Origin: an uncultured Micavibrio sp.
Lineage (GTDB): Bacteria > Pseudomonadota > Alphaproteobacteria > Micavibrionales > UBA1664
NCBI GenBank assembly: GCA_937896295.1
Contig: CALBME010000096.1
Location: forward strand, 1 to 17,357
Length of the DNA stretch: 17,357 nt
Direction of reading: 5' to 3'
The notes under the pieces: generated by a model
Told to the model about the DNA's origin: nothing
The model's input: only the letters and a program-made list of their open reading frames with translations
The model's database searches: none
Program-made: the position numbers and the translations under genes
Shown here: positions 7,126-13,916 of the stretch, in pieces
Layout of the letters: every line of letters begins with the position of its first letter
Numbering within the stretch: position 1 is the stretch's first letter

Positions 7126-9839
7126 GCGGCCTCCGACTTGTTCAGGGTGCGTTGTTCAGCCAGAGTCTGGGACAGGGTTGAAAGCAAAGTGTCGCGGTCG
7201 AATTTGGCGACATACTTGGTGAAGCCCACACTCATGCCCTTGTCGATATCATTCTTGGTAGCGTGCGATGACAGCGCGACCATGGGGGTTTCTTTCCATT
7301 TGCCGCCATCACGCACTTTCTGGGCGAATTCAAAGCCCGACATTTCCGGCATTTCGATGTCCGAGATGATGATATCGAAATGAGCGCCGCGTTCCTGAAG
7401 TTCCAGTGCGCGCAGGGGATTTTCGGCCGTGGTGACTTCGTATCCTGCGACGGACAGAAGCGGGGTGAGCATGTTGCGGAAGAACGGAGAGTCGTCGACC
7501 ACCAGAACGCGGCGCGCGCGTTTCATGTCTTCGCGGTCGAAGTCTTCCTCACCATGGTCCTTGAACCAGTCTTTATAAGCCGATTTGAGGTAAGAGCCGA
7601 CATCAATGATATCGGTGGCCTTGTTGCGGATGATGGCCGAGCCCAGATATCCGTCACGGTCGGAATTGATCTGAACGTTGATCGTATCTTCCACGATGTC
7701 GATGATTTCCGAGACCATGAGGCCCATGGTTCTGGTGCCGTCGCTGAACACCAGTGTCGGCTGGGTTCCGTGAGCCTGAAGCTGCATGCTTTCCTGAAAC
7801 TTGATGAGGGGCATCAGGCCGCCGCGATACTGGATCAGCATCTGGCCGTTAGACTGCTCGATCTTGCTGACATCGACGTCTTCCAGGCGGGCGACGAGGG
7901 CCAATGGCACCGCCTTGGGCATGGCGTCGTCGGCAGAGAACAGCAGGAGCGAGGTTTTCTGGCCGCTGCGGTGGGTGTGCGTTTCGTCCATTTTGTGTTC
8001 GTTGTCCGCGCCCGCGACCTTGATTTCGCCGGTGGCCTTGGCGACGCCGACAGGATCGAGGATCATGATGACCGAGCCGTCGCCCAGAATGGTGTTGCCT
8101 GAAAAGAGTTCGATGGACTGCAGGATGCGGGCCAGCGGTTTGACCACGATTTCTTCCGTGTCGAAGACGCGATCGACGATGATGCCGAATACGTAGTCAC
8201 CAACCTTGGTCACGACGATGTAGCGGTTGTTGCTTGCGTTGGTGCGTTCACCTTCTGCCTTCGGCGCATCCGGAAGGCCGAGTACGCTTTGCAGGGTGAC
8301 AAGGGGCAGCAGATGATCGCGCAGGCGGAAGACGGGCGTGCCGTTGATGTGTTCGATGCGGTTGTCCCCCTTGTCCGAGCCCAGGACCAGTTCCTGCACG
8401 GAAAGCTGGGGGATGGCATATTTTTCGCCCGCGACTTCGACCACAAGGGCCGAGACGATGGCAAGGGTGAGGGGAATCTTGATGGTAAAGATCGATCCCT
8501 TGCCTTCTTCGGAATGAAGGTCGATCGTACCGCCGATTTTTTCGATATTGGTGCGCACGACGTCCATACCCACGCCTCGGCCGGATACGGATGTGACCTT
8601 TTCCGCCGTCGAGAAGCCCGCGTCGAAAATGTACATGTGAATCTGTTTGTTGGTCATCACCGCCAGCTGTTCCGGCGTGGCGATGCCTTTTTCAATGGCT
8701 TTTTGCTTGATGCGTTCGGTGTTCAGGCCTTTGCCGTCATCCTTGATCTGGATGATGATGTGCCCGCCTTCATGATAGGCGCGCAGAATGATTTTACCCT
8801 GTTCCGGTTTGCCCGCGGCGGCGCGGTCGGCCGGTTTTTCAATGCCATGGTCGCCTGAATTGCGCACCATGTGGGTCAGCGGGTCCTTGATCAGTTCAAG
8901 CACCTGGCGGTCGAGTTCGGTTTCCTCACCCTCCATCACCAGGTCGATTTTCTTGCCCAGTTCGTTCGAAAGGTCGCGGATGATGCGTGGCAGTTTCGAC
9001 CATGCGGCACCGATCGGCTGCATGCGGGTTTTCATCACGCCTTCCTGCAGGTCCGAGACGACGTGATTAAGGCGTTGCAGCGGGGCGGAAAATTCGGACC
9101 CCTTGGAATGACGCTGGATCTGCATCAGCTGGTTGCGGGTCAGAACCAGTTCCGAGACCATGGTCATCAGGTTTTCAAGAACATCGACATTGACGCGCAA
9201 GGTCTGGTTGGCGACGGCGGATTCTTTTGCGGCGGCATGATCGTCGCCTACCTTCGCGGCGGGCGGGGTGGCCGGCGGTGCAGCAGGGGCGGGAACGGGA
9301 GCCGCAACAGCAGCGGGTGCGGCCGGTGCGGCAGCGGCAAGGGCGGATGCGTTGACAATATCGGCCGGGCCGGGCGTGGCATCGAACAGGGCCTGCAACG
9401 GGTCAATTTCCACAGCGGCGGGGGCGGCCTGCGCCGCCAGGGCGGGCGCGGCGGCCGTGTCGCGGCCTTCGTAGACAGCGTCGAGTTTCTCGATCAGGTC
9501 CTGATCATTGCCATCCGGTTCTTTGCCCGCGCTTTCCAGTTCGCCCATGATGTATTTGATGCGGTCGATGGATTCGAAAATCAGCGATACGTAAGCCGGG
9601 GTCACCTCAAGCGTGCCATCGCGGAAACGCCCCATGACGTTTTCGGCACGGTGGGCGCAGGTTTCAAGGCGGGGAAGGCCAAGGAAACCGCATGTTCCCT
9701 TGATGGTATGCATCAGCCGGAAAATGCTTCCCAGCAGGTTCTTGTCGTTGGGGTTCTGTTCGAGGCCCACCAATTGAAGATCGATTGCCGAGAGCGACTC
9801 GTTGGTCTCGGTAATAAACTCGACAATCAGGTCATCCAT
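7122..9839 (-). CDS. cheA: Hybrid chemotaxis histidine kinase CheA with second CheW-like domain and C-terminal receiver
   Basis: CheA autophosphorylates and passes phosphate to CheY and CheB under chemoreceptor control. Domains in this 905-residue protein are: Hpt (about 1-105) with phospho-His44 in MHTIKGT; an Ala/Pro-rich linker (about 127-205) where a P2 CheY-binding domain would normally lie; dimerisation helices (about 212-280); an ATPase domain with N-box Asn327/His331, IKDDGKGL (365-372), IFDAGFST (404-411) and SGRGVGMDVV (419-428); a CheW-like P5 (about 455-600); a second, divergent CheW-like region (about 626-755); and a receiver (about 776-893) with Asp782-Asp783, Asp827 and Lys879. 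Such CheA-receiver fusions are known in several alphaproteobacteria and in Myxococcus FrzE. The ATG at 9837-9839 has GAGG upstream. The gene shares a four-base overlap with cheW. Confidence 0.96.
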   Translation of the reverse strand: MDDLIVEFITETNESLSAIDLQLVGLEQNPNDKNLLGSIFRLMHTIKGTCGFLGLPRLETCAHRAENVMGRFRDGTLEVTPAYVSLIFESIDRIKYIMGELESAGKEPDGNDQDLIEKLDAVYEGRDTAAAPALAAQAAPAAVEIDPLQALFDATPGPADIVNASALAAAAPAAPAAVAAPVPAPAAPPATPPAAKVGDDHAAAKESAVANQTLRVNVDVLENLMTMVSELVLTRNQLMQIQRHSKGSEFSAPLQRLNHVVSDLQEGVMKTRMQPIGAAWSKLPRIIRDLSNELGKKIDLVMEGEETELDRQVLELIKDPLTHMVRNSGDHGIEKPADRAAAGKPEQGKIILRAYHEGGHIIIQIKDDGKGLNTERIKQKAIEKGIATPEQLAVMTNKQIHMYIFDAGFSTAEKVTSVSGRGVGMDVVRTNIEKIGGTIDLHSEEGKGSIFTIKIPLTLAIVSALVVEVAGEKYAIPQLSVQELVLGSDKGDNRIEHINGTPVFRLRDHLLPLVTLQSVLGLPDAPKAEGERTNASNNRYIVVTKVGDYVFGIIVDRVFDTEEIVVKPLARILQSIELFSGNTILGDGSVIMILDPVGVAKATGEIKVAGADNEHKMDETHTHRSGQKTSLLLFSADDAMPKAVPLALVARLEDVDVSKIEQSNGQMLIQYRGGLMPLIKFQESMQLQAHGTQPTLVFSDGTRTMGLMVSEIIDIVEDTINVQINSDRDGYLGSAIIRNKATDIIDVGSYLKSAYKDWFKDHGEEDFDREDMKRARRVLVVDDSPFFRNMLTPLLSVAGYEVTTAENPLRALELQERGAHFDIIISDIEMPEMSGFEFAQKVRDGGKWKETPMVALSSHATKNDIDKGMSVGFTKYVAKFDRDTLLSTLSQTLAEQRTLNKSEAA

Positions 9840-9884
9840 GGCTTTCTGCCTCTGCGAACTAAATTATTGAAATATTTGTTTCAC

Positions 9885-9898
9885 ATTGTATCAAAACC
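9885..9898 (-). promoter_or_regulatory. Repeated promoter-like element upstream of cheA
   Basis: The minus strand carries the same GGTTTTGATACAAT found before cheY, here 45 bases before the cheA ATG. A TTAA half-site (9905-9908) lies 14 bases upstream of the TACAAT hexamer, but the second half of a CtrA box is absent. It suggests that cheA-cheW and cheY-cheB-cheR start from related promoters. Confidence 0.5.
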
Positions 9899-10002
9899 GG
9901 GGCTTTAAGACCACGGCGAATGTGGAAATGCACTGTCCATATTAACCGTACATCCGTTACGATTGGGTAATGATAATAGGGAAAAGAACAGTGCTTCCTG
10001 TT

Positions 10003-11547
10003 TTATGCGGCCAGACTCTGAAGCGCCTGTTTGACCTGCTGGGTCGATGCATCCGCCTGCGCGGCGCTGGCGGCGATTTCACCCACGTCGTTGCTGATGC
10101 TGACCACGGCCGTTGCGGCGATCTGCATGCTGCGCGACATTTCCTGGGCCACGGCGGACTGTTCCTCGATCGCGCTGGCCGTCCCCGCAACATATTCGCG
10201 GACCGACTCCACCGACTGCTTGATGACGGAAAGGGCGCTCACCACCTCGTTTGAGACGGTCTGTACGCCTATGATCTCGTTACGGATCTGTTCTGCGGCA
10301 TTGCCCGCCTGGCTGGCCAGATTCTTGACCTCCTGCGCCACGACGGCAAAGCCTTTGCCGGCCTCGCCCGCGCGGGCGGATTCGATCGTGGCGTTGAGGG
10401 AGAGCAGGTTGATCTGCCCCGTGATGTTCTGGATCATCGACACGATGCCGGACATGGCATTGGCGGCCTGATTCAGCCGCTGGGTCGCGTCGTTGGCGCT
10501 GATGGTCTGGTCAAAGGCCTGATTCACCGCTTCGCGCGAACGGTTCATGCTTTCGGCAATTTCGCGTACCGATGCGGTCAGTTCCTCCACACCCGATGCC
10601 ACGGTCTGCACGTTCGTGGCGGTCTCTGTCGATGCATTTGCGGCGTTCGCAGACTTGCCGTTGGTCAGGCTCATGGCGTCGGAAATTTCACGCAAGGAGC
10701 AGTCGATGACCCCGAGGGCAGTTTCCTTCTGCTGGCGTTGCTGCACCTGTGCCGTGATGTCGGTTGCGTATTTCACGACCTTGAAAGGTTTGCCGTTCAT
10801 GTCGAAAATAGGGTTGTAGGAAGCCTGGATCCAGATTTCCCGTCCGCCTTTGCCGATGCGTTTATATTCGCCCGCCTGGTATTCGCCGCGGCGCAGTGCC
10901 TCCCAGAAAGCGGTGTAGGCCGGCGTGGCGGCGTAGGCTGCATCCACGAACATGCGGTGGTGGTGCCCTTTTATTTCCTCAAGTTGATATCCAAGGGCGC
11001 CCAGAAAGTTGTCGTTCGCGTCCTGAATGGTGCCGTCCAGGTTGAATGAAATCACCGCCTGTGATTTGCCGATGGCGGAAATCTGGCCGGCGTAATCCGC
11101 GCTCTGCATTTTCTGCTTTGTGATGTCGGTTGCGTATTTCACGACTTTGATGGTGCGTCCGCTTTCGTCGAGGATGGGGTTGTAGGATGCCTGGATCCAG
11201 ATTTCACGGCCGCCTTTGCCGAACCGCCTGTATTCCGCAGCCTGATAAACCCCGCGCTGGAGCGAATCCCAGAACTGGATGTATTCGGAACTGGAGGCGT
11301 AGGCGGGGTCCACGAACATACGGTGATGCCGGCCCTGAATTTCATCAAGCATATAGCCTACTGTGCTCAGAAAATTGGCGTTGGCACGCAGGATGGTGCC
11401 GTCGGGATTAAATTCGATGACTGCCTGTGATTTGTCCAATGCCTCAAGACGGGCGCGGATTTCGCGTTGTTCAGCATCGACCTTGCGCTGCTCCTCTTCC
11501 CGGCGTTGACGATCGTTGTGGTTGGAGGCCATGAGGTGGCGGAGCAT
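10003..11547 (-). CDS. Soluble PAS-PAS methyl-accepting chemotaxis protein (BdlA-like)
   Basis: This 514-residue receptor has no signal peptide or membrane span and should be cytoplasmic. After a charged helix (about 11-36) come two PAS domains (about 37-146 and 159-267), then the chemoreceptor signalling hairpin. Its tip holds GQINLLSLNATIESARAG (377-394) and is followed by EAGKGFAVVAQEVKNLAS (395-412), all well conserved for CheA/CheW binding. The layout matches Pseudomonas BdlA, a soluble receptor for biofilm dispersal tied to c-di-GMP. The two PAS domains are a recent-looking duplication, nearly identical around GKGGREIWIQASYNPI and KVVKYATDIT. The ATG has AGGAAGGA eight bases upstream. 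It precedes cheA by 163 bases in the same direction. No CheR-tethering pentapeptide is visible at the C-terminus. Ligand or cofactor is unknown. Confidence 0.92.
   Translation of the reverse strand: MLRHLMASNHNDRQRREEEQRKVDAEQREIRARLEALDKSQAVIEFNPDGTILRANANFLSTVGYMLDEIQGRHHRMFVDPAYASSSEYIQFWDSLQRGVYQAAEYRRFGKGGREIWIQASYNPILDESGRTIKVVKYATDITKQKMQSADYAGQISAIGKSQAVISFNLDGTIQDANDNFLGALGYQLEEIKGHHHRMFVDAAYAATPAYTAFWEALRRGEYQAGEYKRIGKGGREIWIQASYNPIFDMNGKPFKVVKYATDITAQVQQRQQKETALGVIDCSLREISDAMSLTNGKSANAANASTETATNVQTVASGVEELTASVREIAESMNRSREAVNQAFDQTISANDATQRLNQAANAMSGIVSMIQNITGQINLLSLNATIESARAGEAGKGFAVVAQEVKNLASQAGNAAEQIRNEIIGVQTVSNEVVSALSVIKQSVESVREYVAGTASAIEEQSAVAQEMSRSMQIAATAVVSISNDVGEIAASAAQADASTQQVKQALQSLAA
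10754..11145. repeat. Internal tandem duplication of the PAS-coding unit
   Basis: The two PAS segments of the chemoreceptor repeat at an interval of 366 bases (122 codons). The plainest part is a 26-base exact copy at 10754-10779 and 11120-11145. A second near-identical stretch encodes GREIWIQASYNP in both copies. The even codon interval fits a tandem duplication of one complete PAS domain with its linker. Confidence 0.85.
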
Positions 11548-11587
11548 TGCGAGAATCCTTCCTGTTCAGATGCAAGGACTCTCTTTT

Positions 11588-11615
11588 AACATACAACCCA
11601 TAGTTTAACAATCAA
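11588..11615 (-). promoter_or_regulatory. Candidate promoter of the PAS-PAS chemoreceptor
   Basis: On the minus strand TTGATT (11610-11615) and TATGTT (11588-11593) are separated by 16 bases, 41 bases before the ATG. Two TTAA half-sites (11586-11589 and 11605-11608) fall here, but they are 15 bases apart, so this is not a standard CtrA box. Weak evidence only. Confidence 0.3.
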
Positions 11616-11657
11616 TGGTGGTACAATCGTATTCATCACCTCTTTTGGTTGTTATGG

Positions 11658-12107
11658 TTATTGCCAGTTGATGTGCGTGTTCGCGCCGCGGATGATTTTT
11701 TCGATATCGCTGTCGCATATCTGCGTCACGCGGACACCATGGCCGCGCAGATGGCCGATGCCCGTCTGGTTTACAAAATGTGCGGGTTCGTTCAGGGCGT
11801 AGCAGACATGGCCGATGCCTGAATCTGCGATCAGGCAGGCGCAGGGTGGATTGCCGGACATGCGCGTGCCGCATGGTTCAATGGTGCAATATAATGTCAG
11901 GCGGCTACGGTCTGTATCGGGGGGTATTTTTTCGAGCGCAATTTTTTCCGCGTGCGATTTCGGGTTGCCGTCTGCCCGCGAAAAACCCTGCGCCACGATA
12001 TTTCCATCCTGATCTGCAATCACGCAGCCGACTGACAGGGCGGTATCGCTGTGGGCGCATTGTGCGCCTAAGACAGCGGCCGCACGCATCAGTTCAAGCG
12101 GGATCAT
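11658..12107 (-). CDS. RibD-like cytidine/deoxycytidylate-fold deaminase, stand-alone
   Basis: The 149-residue protein has the zinc deaminase signature: His52-Ala-Glu54 and Pro78-Cys79 with Cys89. The ten-residue separation of the two cysteines resembles the deaminase half of riboflavin enzyme RibD rather than the tight PCxxC of tRNA adenosine or cytidine deaminases. The reductase half of RibD is missing, so a role in riboflavin synthesis is uncertain; a pyrimidine or other nucleotide substrate is also possible. The start at 12105-12107 overlaps the stop of the EAL gene as ATGA, with no strong ribosome binding site, so translation is probably coupled. A longer reading from 12257 adds only an Arg-rich frame-shifted copy of the EAL gene and was rejected. 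The zinc ligands and catalytic glutamate are all present, so it should be active. Confidence 0.8.
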   Translation of the reverse strand: MIPLELMRAAAVLGAQCAHSDTALSVGCVIADQDGNIVAQGFSRADGNPKSHAEKIALEKIPPDTDRSRLTLYCTIEPCGTRMSGNPPCACLIADSGIGHVCYALNEPAHFVNQTGIGHLRGHGVRVTQICDSDIEKIIRGANTHINWQ

Positions 12108-13750
12108 ACCACAGCTTTGGCGGTATAGGTGGGGGCGTCCAGCGGTTTGGCGAAGTAATAACCCTGGCCCAGATCGACGCCCATCTTGCGCAGGACGTTG
12201 ACGTGTTCCAGCGTTTCGACGCGTTCGGCGACGACGCTGACTTTCAGGTCGGCGCACATGCGGACCAGGTTCGAGATCATGGACCGGTCACGCTCGGAAT
12301 TCAGGATGTTCATGATGTACACGCCGTCGATCTTGACGGCATTTACGTGAATTTTGTGCAGGTACTGGAACGATGCGGAGCCGGCGCCGAAATCGTCCAG
12401 CGCGACCTTGAATCCGTCGTCCTGCAGCGTCTTGACGAAATTGTTCACTTTCTCAAGATCGTGAATCTGGCTGCTTTCCGTGATTTCGAAAATCATACGC
12501 TTGGGAATGTCCGATTTCAGATGCGGTTCCAGCTTGTTGCGCAGTTTTGCAACAAAACGTTCGTTCTGAATCGACACGCCGGACGGGTTGACCGAGACGC
12601 TGAAGTCTTTTTTCTGACCGTTTTTGTCGAACACAAGATAGTTGATGACCTTGCCGCAGATGGCCAAGTCCATTTCAGGGGCCAGTCCCACGTCTTCGCA
12701 GAAGGTAATCGCCTCGAACGGCGACTGATTGCCTTCAAAGCGCACCAGCGCCTCGTAATACGCGGCCTTGCCGGTGGAAAGGTCTACGATGGGCTGGAAT
12801 TTAAGGTCGAAGCGCGACTGGTTGATGACAGTCTTGAAATCGGAAATTTTCTGCGCGTTGGCTTCGATGAAGTTTTCAAAGCCTGATTCCAGCGACAGGA
12901 TGTTGAACTGACCGCCCTGTTTTTCAAACTGGTTGATCGTGTACATGACGGCCTTGGCCAGTTCGCGTTCGGACAGCATGTCGTCGCCCAGATCGACGCT
13001 TTTCGATACGGCGGTGACGCCCTTTTTCTCTGGATCGGCCTCGACCGACAGGGCCTCGATGTCTTTCTGGATGGCTGTGCTGGTGATATTGGCGCCGTGC
13101 ACCACGCCGAAACGGCCATCATCAAGGGCGGATGCGGTGCGGCCATCGGCGGCATAGGAACGCAGCATAGTCGAAACCGAGGCGCGGAAGCCTTCCCATT
13201 TCTGAACGCCGATCTTGGCCTTGAAATCCTTGGCGTCGGGCAGGTCCAGAAAGGTCATGCCCAGTTTCTGGCCCAGCGTGTCGGATGCGGCAATCACCTC
13301 AAGCGCGGTCTGGGCGAACGTATCCTTGTCCATCAGCGCGTCTTCGGCGTTGTTGCGTTCCTGTTTGCTTTGCGCGACCTGTGCGATGGAGCCCTTGGAC
13401 AGGGTCATGAATACAACGCCCGGACGGTCGGGCATGGTGACGCCGCACAACATGGCCTTGCGGAACGATGTCTGGTCCTCGTTCAGGTTGACGAGAATGG
13501 GGCCGAAGCGCTGGCCGGGAGCCGAGCGGGTGCGCAGGGATGTTACAAGGCCGCGTTCGCGCGCGGCAAAGAGATCGAGAATGTTCTTGCCCGTGATGCT
13601 GCCGTCGGCCGAACCGGTGAAACCCTTGGTGGCGCCGACCGCGAACAGGATTTTACCATCCGCATCGACTTCGAGCATGAGGTCCGCCCCGGCGAAAGCG
13701 AAGGCCAGGAAACGATCACGTTGTAGTTTGATATCTTTTTCGGAGGACAT
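12104..13750 (-). CDS. EAL-domain cyclic di-GMP phosphodiesterase with degenerate GGDEF-like region
   Basis: EAL proteins hydrolyse c-di-GMP to pGpG. In this 548-residue protein the EAL domain (about 305-540) keeps the expected metal and catalytic residues: Glu333-Ala-Leu335, Asn388 (SVNPS), Glu422 (FEITES), Asp452-Asp453 (DDFGAG), Lys473 (VKIDG), Glu509 and Gln529 (GQGYYF). It should therefore be active. One departure is AERVET where AEGVET is usual. Residues about 10-120 resemble a PAS fold. Residues about 142-275 look like a GGDEF domain that has lost its signature (ALDDGRFGVV where ARxGGDEF would stand). No membrane span is seen. The ATG has no clear ribosome binding site. The stop overlaps the deaminase start. 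A CtrA-like site lies about 100 bases upstream. Confidence 0.88.
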   Translation of the reverse strand: MSSEKDIKLQRDRFLAFAFAGADLMLEVDADGKILFAVGATKGFTGSADGSITGKNILDLFAARERGLVTSLRTRSAPGQRFGPILVNLNEDQTSFRKAMLCGVTMPDRPGVVFMTLSKGSIAQVAQSKQERNNAEDALMDKDTFAQTALEVIAASDTLGQKLGMTFLDLPDAKDFKAKIGVQKWEGFRASVSTMLRSYAADGRTASALDDGRFGVVHGANITSTAIQKDIEALSVEADPEKKGVTAVSKSVDLGDDMLSERELAKAVMYTINQFEKQGGQFNILSLESGFENFIEANAQKISDFKTVINQSRFDLKFQPIVDLSTGKAAYYEALVRFEGNQSPFEAITFCEDVGLAPEMDLAICGKVINYLVFDKNGQKKDFSVSVNPSGVSIQNERFVAKLRNKLEPHLKSDIPKRMIFEITESSQIHDLEKVNNFVKTLQDDGFKVALDDFGAGSASFQYLHKIHVNAVKIDGVYIMNILNSERDRSMISNLVRMCADLKVSVVAERVETLEHVNVLRKMGVDLGQGYYFAKPLDAPTYTAKAVV

Positions 13751-13851
13751 TCACTGTTACGTCGATTTTTTGACCCTTAAGAGTCTAGTGCATCACGAAA
13801 GCGTTGATAACGGGTAAATTTATCTCAAATGCCGTATTTAGCGGGTGAAGG

Positions 13852-13866
13852 TTAACCGCCCGTAAA
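13852..13866 (-). promoter_or_regulatory. CtrA-like site (TTTA-N7-TTAACC) upstream of the EAL gene
   Basis: The minus strand reads TTTACGGGCGGTTAACC: one half-site is perfect with the CC extension and the other has one mismatch. TAAATA (13835-13840) lies 11 bases further down as a possible -10, the same spacing as in the other two boxes. It overlaps the T-tract of the hemB terminator. The EAL start codon is about 100 bases downstream. Confidence 0.4.
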
Positions 13867-13888
13867 CAAAAAGGGCCTTTGCAGGCCC
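13862..13888 (-). terminator. Intrinsic terminator after hemB
   Basis: GGGCCT arms (13873-13878 and 13883-13888) enclose a 4-base loop and are followed on the minus strand by TTTTTGTTT. It lies about 30 bases past the hemB stop. The plus strand has CTTTT after the stem, so weak two-way function is possible. Confidence 0.85.
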
Positions 13889-13916
13889 CTTTTCGGTAAA
13901 TACGGTCTTGTCTGTC

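Noticed and set aside
8871..9908. Long open frame (345 codons) on the plus strand opposite cheA
   Set aside because: It is antisense to the Hpt and linker parts of cheA, and its Gly-rich stretch only mirrors the Ala/Pro linker.
9885..9915. Sigma-28 flagellar promoter upstream of cheA
   Set aside because: TAAA and GATA are present but only 11 bases apart; the sigma-28 pattern needs about 18.
9981..10002. Possible terminator between the chemoreceptor gene and cheA
   Set aside because: The stem is only five base pairs (AACAG/CTGTT) with a 7-base loop and a short T-run, too weak to call.
11586..11608. CtrA box upstream of the chemoreceptor gene
   Set aside because: Two TTAA sequences are present but separated by 15 bases, not seven.
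12108..12257. N-terminal extension of the deaminase
   Set aside because: The extra 50 residues are Arg-rich and are the end of the EAL gene in another frame; the ATG overlapping the EAL stop is the better start.
11780..12886. Open frame of 368 codons on the plus strand opposite the deaminase and EAL genes
   Set aside because: It spans two well-supported minus-strand genes, and its translation shows no recognisable domain.
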